From: Enchytraeus crypticus
Taxonomy: Eukaryota; Annelida; Clitellata; Enchytraeida; Enchytraeidae
DNA: 64,000 nucleotides
NCBI GenBank assembly: GCA_905160935.1
Contig: CAJHZI010000254.1
Span: 319,501-383,500, forward strand
Reading direction: 5' to 3'
Below are positions 44,768-53,688 of this stretch, in pieces. The notes beneath the pieces were generated by a model that saw nothing but the letters and a program-made list of their open reading frames with translations, made no database searches and was not told the origin of the DNA. Each line of letters opens with the position of its first letter. Within the stretch, counting starts at the first letter, position 1. The position numbers and the translations under genes are program-made.

Positions 44768-46130
44768 ATAGTATGCACTTCTGCTCACCGATGTGTGCAA
44801 GCAACACTTGCAATCGTAGATACGGGAAAAGAAGGCAGCACACTAGTCCCAATCCACTCTACTAAATAAAAATATTTTAAGCTTGCAGTTAAACGACAAT
44901 GTTCCGGGTTCTTTTCACAATGATGCCGATAGTTTGATCCATGTTGATTCAGCCGCCCTTGTGAAGGATCTTGATGCCAGAGCTGACTTAAGTCCAGCAG
45001 GTTTCGCGAGTAAGCGCCGGACTCGAGATCTCAGTTTCCGAGTTGGTTCATATGCAATTACAAGATCAGGGAGATATGTTGGCTGATTTGTGCTGAGTAT
45101 CTTGTGTGTGATCAAAGGAATCCTGTATTCCATGCGCTGGGGAAATGACAGCCAGTGAAGCTCCCGCAGCACAGGCCTGATATGATCCCGTCTCCTCGCA
45201 CCTGAAACAATACGTGATAAGCTGTTCTGGACTCTCTGTAGCTTTTGAATATTTTGAGCTGATGTGCCGTAGAGAAGAGAGTTGCAGTAATCGAGCCTTG
45301 TACTGACTATGCTGCAAGCTACTCTGTTGGCAACGGTTTTGTCGAGCATGGATCGTATATGTCGAAGGGCACGAATATTGTGGTTGCTTACCTTGACAAT
45401 ATTGCTGATTTAACGATCCAATGCCAGGTTCTGATCTACGGTTACTCCTAGACTCTTCTACTGAACTGAGAAAGGAATGTCTGGACCCGCAACACATACG
45501 CTGGTGCCACATTAAAGTTTCACAGCATCTCGTTTACGAGTAACAAGAAGAGCTTCTGACTTATCCGAGTTCAGTAACATGCCATTTCTCGTGAACCAGT
45601 TCATCACAACAACAGTGCACGTCTCCAGTCTCTTGTTACCTTCGTGGGATTTTATTGCAACATGAAACTGTGTATCGTCAGCATAATGGTGGAACTGCAC
45701 ACCTCGAGAAAAAATCACTTCAGCAATGGGCGAGACATACGGTGAGAACAAAAGAGGTCCCAGTACCGAACCCTGAGGTACGCCAAACGTACACTTAGTT
45801 TAAGTAGAACGATCTCCGACTGCAACCACATATTGCTCCCGATCCTTTAGATATGTTCCTACCCACTGAAGCGCCGTACCTGATACCCCAAACACAGTCT
45901 TCAGTCGTTCAACTAGTATGTCGTGCTCTATTGTATCGAAGGCTGCCGATAAGTCCAGACCTATGAGTACTGCAGATCGCCTGAAATCCATATCCTGTAG
46001 AGATAATCCAATATCTTTAGATGAGCTGCCTCTGTGTTGTTATATTTTCGGTATGCTGACTACAGTGGGTCAAAATGACCCGTTGCAGCAACAGGTGGCA
46101 ACAATATTTGTCTTAGAAGACATGTCCTAA
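44455..46130 (-). pseudogene. CR1-like LINE reverse transcriptase (family L)
   Basis: The minus strand gives LIGLDLSAAFDTIEHDIL (45800-45991), [16 protein letters not shown] with intact YADD (45512-45751), and STRLDYCNSLLYG plus LQRVQNSLSRIV and LHWL (44915-45349). This order is that of CR1/L2-type LINEs. Frameshifts separate the blocks. The 3' UTR (44465-44650) matches 53690-53880 and 23755-23945. A (TAG)n tract lies within the 3' region. Confidence 0.85.
44655..44775. repeat. (TAG)n microsatellite
   Basis: About 40 TAG-type triplets. They give poly-Ser, poly-Val and poly-Leu open frames that are not genes. Confidence 0.95.
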
Positions 46131-46515
46131 GGTTGCCAGAGAAAGCTGAAATATAAAAAGAGCGAAGGTTAGTAGGTGAAGAGTTTCAGATAGTGAGTGC
46201 TGCTTAAGAGAATGAACGTCTGCCTAATGATGTGAGAATATTTGGAAGAGAAAGTAGATTGGCATCAGTGGAACGAAGTCCACTTGAAATAAATTAGGGA
46301 CAAAGAGTTTCAGATACATATGAAGGTTTGCTAAATCGAAGAGTTTTGACAGTTAACGGAGCTATTTATATCGTACTTGGTATGTGTTTCTGTTATTTTC
46401 TACTACATGTGTTCAGTAACCTCTCTCATTACAAACATTGTTTTCAATTTTTGTCATGCGCGCTCTCTAATTAATTGCAATTTCATTGTAAGTTACACGT
46501 AGATTTAAATTTCAG
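46131..46515. other. Decayed LINE-related sequence and intron
   Basis: 46140-46370 (AGAGTTTCAGATAGTGAGTG and AATCGAAGAGTTTT) resembles parts of 23950-24090 and 53900-53960, i.e. family L sequence. Then plain intron up to the exon 10 acceptor. Confidence 0.45.
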
Positions 46516-46638
46516 AGACTTGCAAGGGAATGACTGATCGCGTCTATTGCAACCACTCAACATCTCTCTGCATAAACTCCAGTAAACTGTGTGACGGGAT
46601 AAATGACTGTAAAAGCTGGGACGACGAAATCAACTGCG
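46516..46638 (+). CDS. LDLa module exon 10
   Basis: A 123-nt phase 1-1 exon between aaatttcag and GTGAGC. It encodes TCKGMTDRVYC, NHSTSLC, INSSKLC, DGINDC and KSWDDEINC. Six cysteines and a complete Ca2+ cage (CDG, NDC, DDE), with a Trp before the DDE. N-H-S follows Cys2 and a second sequon N-S-S occurs between Cys3 and Cys4. Modules 10 and 11 share the WDDE end and are only 1.5 kb apart, suggesting a recent local duplication. Confidence 0.9.
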
Positions 46639-47699
46639 GTGAGCTGGAGTAGTTTTAGTTACAGAATGAAACGCTGTTTTAAAATCAAACATTTAACAAA
46701 GTTAATGCAGTATGAGAGCACTTACAGTAGGCATAATGAACTTGTGTTCGTGTTATTATTATACAATATTTATTCCTGTAGTTGCTTTTTATACTATGAA
46801 GAAGCGACAAGAACTGTATCCAAATCTCACTGCTTCCTTTAGTGAGTAAAATATAATATTAAAAGTGATGGATATCAAAAAACTTTAATTTATTGAAACT
46901 TAGTTAATATAATAAGATTTACAAAGCTTAATTATTTAGTAAACAAGATATTTACTAAGTTTAAATATTAAAGAAGAGGAATAGAGTCTGCACCAATCAT
47001 TTACATAAATTTAATTGTCATTAGAGAGTCCCAGTCTGCTACCACATCCAACATCAGTGACTTCTCCCTCTTGATGTTGCCGTTTTTCATAATATTGAGT
47101 AAAATATTACGTCTCCGTCAGTTTTCCAATTCATTACTTTTTTATCTATAAGCTGCCTCTATTTTATTCAAACTTGAAAAACCATAAAGCTACGTTAGAA
47201 GTGCATTGTACATCAGTATTTCTGTTTCACAAGAGCTACTGTCATGGTGGTAGCGTCTCGACAAATTTTGTATCGTCTCGAGAGCAATAACTGCGCATTA
47301 ACTTAATGCCTATGATCTTATTTCACTGTAATTGAATTTGCTTCAATTCAGCAAAATATATGAGAAATCTTTATTCTATTTATCATTTACAATACTTTTG
47401 TGATATCTCTCTACGCTGCACACGAAAATTCAAAATTGAGTGAAATGAATTTAGTCCTATATCAAGGTTAACAGTGATACCGGCGTTAAACGGATACTCC
47501 TACGTGTAGTACTGATGTAGAAAACTTTGCAAAGAAATGACCCATTATTTCAATTCTGTATATGACAAAAGGTTAAAGGATCAGGCTAATCAATTGCTGC
47601 TTGGGCGTACATAGTTGCATATGTAGGCCAACGTATTACCCTACATAATTTAGCTTGCAAATTATTTAAAATAGCAAAACTGTGCAGAGATGTCTGAAA
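46639..47699. other. Intron, no recognised feature
   Basis: AT-rich intron; no coding signal, element end or tandem repeat identified. Confidence 0.5.
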
Positions 47700-47716
47700 C
47701 ATCAACAACAATAAAC

Positions 47717-47751
<35 letters not shown>

Positions 47752-47945
47752 TAATAATAATAATTTTTAATGTAGTCTGCTTCAGCAATACTTCTAAGCA
47801 GCTAGATGGACACGAATAGCCGGGCGGCGATTCAGCACGTATTGCTCGAGTCGTTTTTATCAACCTCGGGTTCTTTACAACCGGAGTAAAAAGTTATATT
47901 TAAAAAAATTAAAATAATAATAATAATAATAATAATAATTATAAT
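47700..47945 (+). mobile_element. Retroelement 3' tail (family N) with (TAA)n on both sides
   Basis: 47765-47900 contains GCCGGGCGGCGATTCAGCAC and CCTCGGGTTCTTTACAACCG, the reverse counterpart of 23465-23580. (TAA)n tracts at about 47715-47765 and 47910-47940 flank it. Confidence 0.65.
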
Positions 47946-47969
47946 TGTAACACGCATTACAGTTAAATG

Positions 47970-48110
47970 ATCAACTGGCTGGAATCAGTGCCGAAGTTGG
48001 TAAGATACTGGATCCCGGATAAGTATGTGCGGGGTTCAAATCCTGGGCTCGTTCGTCAGTGACATCGCTTTCGAGTGAGGAAACTGACGTTAACCTTTGT
48101 TTTACCAGCT
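47970..48110 (+). repeat. tRNA-derived SINE (family S) abutting exon 11
   Basis: A-box-like TGCCGAAGTTGG (about 47990) and B box GGTTCAAATCC (48033-48043), then CGTCAGTGACATCGCTTTCG and GAGGAAACTGACGTTAACC. It ends about 20 bp before the exon 11 acceptor. Confidence 0.75.
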
Positions 48111-48129
48111 TTTTTGATAATATTTGCAG

Positions 48130-48252
48130 AATCCTGCAGAGGAATGGAGGGCCTAGTATTCTGCAACAACTCGTATTCACAGTGTATCCACAGAAGCGAT
48201 GTGTGCAATAGACGAGTGAGCTGTATAAACTGGGATGACGAGGCGCATTGTG
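48130..48252 (+). CDS. LDLa module exon 11
   Basis: A 123-nt phase 1-1 exon between atatttgcag and GTATAC. It encodes SCRGMEGLVFC, NNSYSQC, IHRSDVC, NRRVSC and INWDDEAHC. Six cysteines. The Ca2+ cage is the most degraded of the array: CNR replaces CDG and VSC lacks the acidic residue; only DDE is kept. N-N-S follows Cys2. The polypyrimidine tract lies only about 20 bp from a SINE end, and a TTACCAG near 48103-48109 is a possible competing acceptor. Confidence 0.88.
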
Positions 48253-48839
48253 GTATACTACAGTCTCATCTTGTCCAAACAGAAATTATTTGTTAAATGT
48301 TGGTTTAAAGTCATGGCCAGAAGCTGGAAGGGCTTCTCTTAAAGATGTCAGGTGTGCCTTGAAGAGTGAATGGTCAAGATTTTATTCTTTGATCAGCTCA
48401 ACCGGGAATTGATTCAAGGACCTCATGCACATCCATTTGAAATTTCATGCCATGACGTTTATAGCGCGCTGACACACTGAGCCATTTGTCGTTCTTCTAA
48501 CTTTCTGTTAAGTAGTTCTCCTTTCTTCTAAACGTTTATTGATATAGAATAAACTTTATTTCAGTGCCTTCTGACGAATAACTTTTCCATCACATTAACA
48601 ATGTAATAAAATAACTCAAATACTTGAAATTTCATTAAATTCATAATTCCAAACTGTCCCTATCTTCTGAGTTCAAGATCAACTTGATTTCAGAGGCAAA
48701 CCAGTAAAACATCTTTCAAGGAACTGTTCAAAAAGAAGTTTCCATATAGTGTCACTCATCGGCTGGATTTAGCCTAATAGTGCTTTACGTTGTCGTAGAC
48801 GTGAGTAGCACCCTGATCGGGTTGTTGTTGTTGTCACAG
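48253..48839. other. Intron, no recognised feature
   Basis: Short intron between exons 11 and 12. A (TTG)n run just before the acceptor may act as the pyrimidine tract. Confidence 0.5.
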
Positions 48840-48983
48840 AACGCTGGTCTAGCTGTGACATCCTGTCAGCGAAGCAGCAGAGTTTTGTTGCGTGTAACGG
48901 AACTGAAGGGATGTGCATACCAACAACTCTGCTGTGCAACGGCTATGACAATTGTCCTGATGGCGAAGATGAGAAACACTGCG
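48840..48983 (+). CDS. LDLa module exon 12
   Basis: A 144-nt phase 1-1 exon, acceptor ttgttgtcacag, donor GTATGT. It encodes RWSSCDILSAKQQ, SFVAC, NGTEGMC, IPTTLLC, NGYDNC and PDGEDEKHC. Six cysteines; it is longer than its sisters because of extra residues before Cys1 and a 12-residue Cys1-Cys2 gap. CNG and DNC alter the Ca2+ cage, DE is kept. N-G-T follows Cys2. This is the last LDLa module I find; it ends in phase 1 and so cannot join the phase 2 channel exon at 63668 directly. Confidence 0.87.
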
Positions 48984-49044
48984 GTATGTCAATTGTTCCA
49001 ATTGTATAGAATTATAAATATATATATCTATATAACAACAACAA

Positions 49045-49580
49045 CAAAATTAGAGTGCTACTGTCGTCAATGACAACATTGAGCACTGTGGTACCAAATC
49101 AAATCCGATGAGCAGAGTGTGGGGTCCAAAAACGGTGCAATCCAAAATCCGGGAGTTCGGTCCGAGGAAGAGTATTAGTGGAATGGAAGTTTACGTGTTG
49201 GTCTCAGTTCATGTGCAAAGGTTGGCTATGAGTGGTCAAAAAGAAAAGCCTTCAACCGTCTATGAAACTGTTCATATGAAAGGAAAGAATAATCAGCAGA
49301 AGCTGAGGGGGTGCGTAAAGTGGAAGGGAGAGAATTCCAGATCTGAGGAGTAGTGTGCTGGAAGGAGAGCTTAGAGAGCTTACTACGAGAAGGGATGCTA
49401 GGTCGCCCTAAAGTGACTAACTTAGAGGACCTAGTGGATGACTGCATGGAAGAAGGCTGTCTCACTTGTATTAAGTGGGAAATGGAACTTTTACCAGGAG
49501 TGGTGGGAGTGCTTACAGCGGCTGAAGACTGTACGTGCAAGGGAATTCTGGATGAACTGCAATCTGTCGATCTCACAGCT
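49045..49580 (-). mobile_element. LINE (CR1/L2-like) 3' end
   Basis: The minus strand encodes the C-terminal tail TTPQIWNSLPSTLRT and FHRRLKAFLFDHS (49226-49400), standard for CR1/L2 ORF ends. The following 3' region and tail (TTGTCATTGACGACAGTAGC) match 12645-13060. 5'-truncated. Confidence 0.78.
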
Positions 49581-49589
49581 TGGGAGATT

Positions 49590-49672
49590 ATATATATACA
49601 GTATATATATATATATATATATATATAGGGTGAGTAAAAAAGTATATATATATATATAGGGTGAGTAAAAAA

Positions 49673-49707
<35 letters not shown>

Positions 49708-49718
49708 GAGTAAAAAAG

Positions 49719-49744
<26 letters not shown>
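49590..49744 (+). repeat. Compound array: mariner terminus plus (TA)n, four times
   Basis: GGGTGAGTAAAAAAGT, the outermost part of the mariner inverted repeat, occurs at about 49627, 49660, 49704 and 49746, each separated by a TA tract of changing length. Confidence 0.9.
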
Positions 49745-49750
<6 letters not shown>

Positions 49751-50707
49751 GAGTAAAAAAGTGATAACACCTTTAAAAAGTTTGAGTATCTCAGGCTATT
49801 GTTAATATTTTCAAATCAAATTTTTACCAATTACTCAAGAATAATTTTTGATGGAGTGATCAATTTTCTTCCGTTTTAATCTATAAATTGGCTTGTTATA
49901 CAAGTTTCAGCAGAGCAACCCCCCATTTTTTAATTTAAAATGGCGTTATCTACAACGGTAAGGGCAAAATGCACTTTACTGGCGTGAAGGAAAAGGTGAA
50001 CACTCAGTATTACGTCGATACTATACTTCCCAAGCTGTTTGATGACTGCTATGCTCTTCTACCAAATGGTTTCATCTTTCAGCAGAATGATGCTCCGGCT
50101 CATGCATCTGGACATGCACAGGAATTGATCAGCGAGAGAAATCCGCACTTCCTCAAGAAGAGTGAATGGCCTCCAGACTCTCCCGATGAAAATCCTCTGG
50201 ATTACCATGTATGGGGAACTATGTCGCATCTCTATCAGAAACACCAGTCGAATCCTAGAAAAGGACAGAACTGAGCGAAGTGCTATAAATAATTTGGAAG
50301 AGAGTACCCCAAGCTGGAATCAACAAGGCTGTCCTTGCGTTCCGAAAGCTACTGCAGTCCTGCGAAGCAGCTGTAGGAAAGAATATCGAATAGTCAGTAA
50401 TGTTTGCAGATAGAACTGGTTCTTTCTGAACCACCACAACGATCCTATTCAGGGTCCTTTCGGTGGTTCAGGTCGTTGTGCCAAAAAATTAAATTAAATA
50501 CAATTTTTATTTACAGTACATTAAAAAAATGGAGGTTGCTTTGCTGAAACTTTCATAACTGGACAACATATATATTAAAATCTATACAAATTGGCCAACT
50601 CATCAAAAATTTATCCTCTAGTAATTGGTAGAAGTTTTATGTGAAAATATTACCAATAGCCTGAGATATTCAATATTTTTGAGGTGTTATCATTTTTATA
50701 CTCACCC

Positions 50708-50708
<1 letters not shown>
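49745..50708 (+). mobile_element. Tc1/mariner relic, copy 3 (best-preserved ends)
   Basis: About 964 bp with inverted repeats of roughly 200 bp: GGGTGAGTAAAAAAGTGATA at the left; the right end is complementary and finishes CACCC. The plus strand 49969-50280 encodes KEKVNTQYYVDTILPKLFDD, FQQNDAPAH and EWPPDSPDEN with DYHVWGT. The second catalytic Asp position is Asn. Counting to the last Asp gives 37 intervening residues, as in maT (DD37D) mariners. The N-terminal DNA-binding half is deleted, so the copy is dead. Confidence 0.87.

Positions 50709-50780
<72 letters not shown>
50709..50780. repeat. (TA)n microsatellite
   Basis: Pure TA directly after the mariner right end. Confidence 0.95.
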
Positions 50781-50793
50781 CCCTATATATGTT

Positions 50794-51500
50794 TTGCTAT
50801 ATGGCCCTATAGCAAAACATATTGACATGGTTACATACATGATATACTTACGTCAAAAAGACGTAATGCACTTATTAACAGAAAGTCAAATATATAGAAA
50901 ATTATTATCTGTCAGAGTTGCAGTAGGATTTAGACTGGGTGCTCGGATTTGTGAGCCACATTCCTGTCCATGCGGAGCTATAGTTGACAAGAAAGGGGTA
51001 CACAGCTTATCTTGTAAGAGAAGCGCAGGCAGAGCACGTCGCCACCACAACTTAAATGATATAATATAGCGTGCTTTTGCTAAAGCTAGCATTCCAGCAA
51101 TCAAGGAACCCCCGGGTCTCTTTCGCTCGGATGGTAAGCGTCCAGATGGGCTAACTCTCATTCCGTGGCAGGCTGGTAAATTCTTGGCCTGGGATGTAAC
51201 GGTTACTGATACCCTCGCTAAATCTTACGTATACGCTAATTCTATTTCAGCTGGCAGTGCAGCGGAATTAGAGGCCAAAAAAATCAGATAAGTATAGAAG
51301 TTTGCCGTCAGCATATGATTTTCTACCTATAGCCATAGAAACATTTAGTCCCTGGATGAAGCAGCCTCAGAATTTGTTTCTGCATTAGGAAGCAGAATAT
51401 CTGCATTATCAGGCGACACCCGTTGTCTTAGGAATGAAATCTCATTCCTAAGACAACGGGTCTCGGTGGCTCTACAAAGTTTCAACGCTGTTTGCTTCAG
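50794..51500 (+). pseudogene. Non-LTR retroelement C-terminal region (family N)
   Basis: The plus strand reads VAVGFRLGARICEPHSCPCG, then HSLSCKRSAGRARRHHNLND (up to 51066), then past a stop SDGKRPDGLTLIPWQAGKF and WDVTVTDTLAKSY, ending with RQRVSVALQSFNAVCFRG near 51500. Matches the minus copy at 22958-23420. A CPCG...H...C zinc-knuckle-like motif is intact. Host clade not determined. Confidence 0.68.
51418..51461. repeat. 20-nt-arm perfect hairpin
   Basis: ACCCGTTGTCTTAGGAATGA and its exact reverse complement around a 4-nt loop, within the family N remnant. Confidence 0.92.
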
Positions 51501-52480
51501 AGGATCATTTTGTACTCCAATCAATTCAGCATGTAATGACTCAAATATTCCAAACGTAGCCCTACAGTATTCTTCTCTTGAAATATGTGAAGTTCCGAAT
51601 TTATCAAAAGGAATTATTTCTCTAGAAGCTAATCTTTTTTGCTAAGTGTCAGTTGAGTTCGGAACAGGGACTTCTTCCTCAGAATGCTCCTGTTTCGCAG
51701 GATTTTGTCGTTCTAAATGATTCGGTTGCAGTCTATAGGAATCCAGCCCATGCGTGATACGTTTCCTTATCTGCAGTTCCCAATATTTCTGACCAAAGAT
51801 GGCAGATAAATTCAAGTTCTACGGACAATTCTCACTTTCCAAATTCTGAGATTTCATCTGATGAAGAAGAATTGGTTAATTTGAATGCGGTAATTTTAGA
51901 GGAGAAGGAAATAACTATTAATTCAGAAGTTAATCATAATAACTACTTTAAATCAGCATCCCCCACTGAATTGAGACGAAGCAATTGCACTCACAGATCT
52001 GATTTCGAGCTGACTCTTGCTGAAGTTAAAGCACTCTGTGGTGAAGTGGACACTACATCGGGAAGACAACAGAGGAGGAGAGGTGCACACTATAACAGGA
52101 TCCTTGTCGAAAGGGAACAGGAGGTCACAAATGCAATTCTTCTAAAAGCTGGAAATCATATGAAAGAGACAGAACCTGAATATAAGCCAGAAAATCATTA
52201 GAAATGTCCTATTCAGAGTTGAATTCAATATCTAAAGATTCATGTAAGATAATTACGTATGCCCGCAGTTTCCTATTGGAACGTCGCATTTTGCCCCAAG
52301 CCCAGAGTTCCCCCGCAAACCTACTCTACATCCCTGGGTTTACGTACGTCAAGGTAATATCGTGTTCATTTAGTCATGGCATGTCCGGAAAATCTTCGGA
52401 GGGATCCACTTCGCCCAATCCTCGCCAGCCCAATACAACAGAAGATGCAGTAAACTACAGAGTCTCCTACCAGCTTCCAG
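51501..52480. other. Unassigned sequence between retroelement and retrocopy
   Basis: Short open frames on the plus strand (51872-52201, 52204-52563) with no recognised domain. The region may be retroelement-derived. Confidence 0.35.
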
Positions 52481-52487
52481 AGGAATA

Positions 52488-53295
52488 TTTGCCGCCAATG
52501 GGTATTTTCCATAGTTGGGACATCTCGAATTGGAATCTTGCCAACATTTTGATGCCAGCTTAAATACTGGATTTTGACCCTCGTACACTTATGGAGGATC
52601 TTACGACACGACCCTTCATCTACTATCCTGTCTTTAATGCAGCCCTTCAGGCGGTGACAGAGGACAATATGATCGCTGGTAATGACAAGTTTGAGTATCT
52701 CCAGCACCTCAGCAGGACATCAGAAAGTTCAAGTCCGAGTCGGGTGTGGATAAGGCGATAGCGTTGTGGACAGCGAACACTGAAAGATTCAATGATATAA
52801 GGGCGGGTCTCTATGACACGACTGATAATCTTAGCTCTTTCATCAGAAGGAGTGAGGCAGACGTATCGCCCTCCACTCTATTCACCGTAGGGTACATACT
52901 AGAGGGCAGTTCCTTCACCTACGGAAGTCCTCAGAACTCCTGCGTGCCCGAAGCAATTGTTCTGGCTGAGTGTTTAAAGATATACATCGGAGGTGATGAT
53001 TTCAAGTCAGGTCATAGGAAGCGAAAGTCTGTTCTCGTTGACTTTCTCGTTGACACGGGCTTCAAGCCCACCTCCTTCGTCGGCTATATCCACCTCGGCA
53101 ACAGCGACGGGATGAACCTCTCGGCACTCAAACAGTTCCGCTCTAAAGGGATACTAAAGTTGATTACGGTTGATGACATGGTAGCCTTTAATAGAATCCT
53201 ATACAAAGAGAACAACAAGCCGGATCACTACATATTCATACAATACGTGACATCTGTGGAAGAGAGCAAGAGAGCTTTGGATGATTACACAGGTC
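52488..53295 (+). pseudogene. Processed pseudogene of inositol-3-phosphate synthase
   Basis: The plus strand reads, without introns, HSWDISNWNLANIL (52520-52560), after a stop ILDFDPRTLMEDL and RPFIYYPVFNAALQAVTEDN (52564-52690), then after a frameshift near 52720 DKAIALWTANTERF, SPSTLFTVGYILEGSSFTYG, GSPQNSCVPEAI, GGDDFKSGHRKRKSVLVDFL, HLGNSDGMNL, FRSKGILKL and SKRALDDYTG (52746-53290). These follow inositol-3-phosphate synthase (ISYNA1/INO1) in order, e.g. its GDDFKSGQTK, VDFL, HLGNNDG and FRSKE blocks. The enzyme converts glucose-6-phosphate to inositol-3-phosphate in the cytosol. The copy lacks the N-terminal NAD-binding part and the end, and has a stop and a frameshift. Confidence 0.85.
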
Positions 53296-53589
53296 AAAGA
53301 GTGATGCAGAGAGAGCTAGTATTGCCACCTTCATCACCTCTACCATTACCTCCTGGCTTCTCCCCCTCTCTGATGCGTCACACGGGAGGGAGAGATCACA
53401 GCTTCACCGTGTCTAAAGATAATAAACTACCAATCTGCATGTCTTACTGATGCGATATAACGCAGTATTGAGAATTCTTCAAGTCTTATTTAATTTTAAG
53501 TTTTACAAATATGTATGGATTCACATAGGGAAAGGTAATAATGGACCCCTTAAGGAAAAGTAACTAGGCCTATTTCATGAAAGTATGAA

Positions 53590-53644
53590 GGAATATAGAT
53601 ATGTTTGCGACGTAATAGTAGTAATAATAATAATAATAATAGTA

Positions 53645-53688
<44 letters not shown>

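Noticed and set aside
44590-44869. Poly-Ser, poly-Val and poly-Leu frames, also poly-Asn/Leu at 53550-53853
   Set aside because: Translations of (TAG)n and (TAA)n microsatellites.
49075-49095. GCACTGTGG-TACC as a thirteenth LDLa exon end
   Set aside because: The sequence is part of a LINE tail that recurs elsewhere; no cysteine pattern upstream.
50162-50244. W-P-P-D-S-P-D motif as a candidate loop A exon
   Set aside because: It belongs to the mariner transposase (EWPPDSPDEN), not to a Cys-loop receptor.
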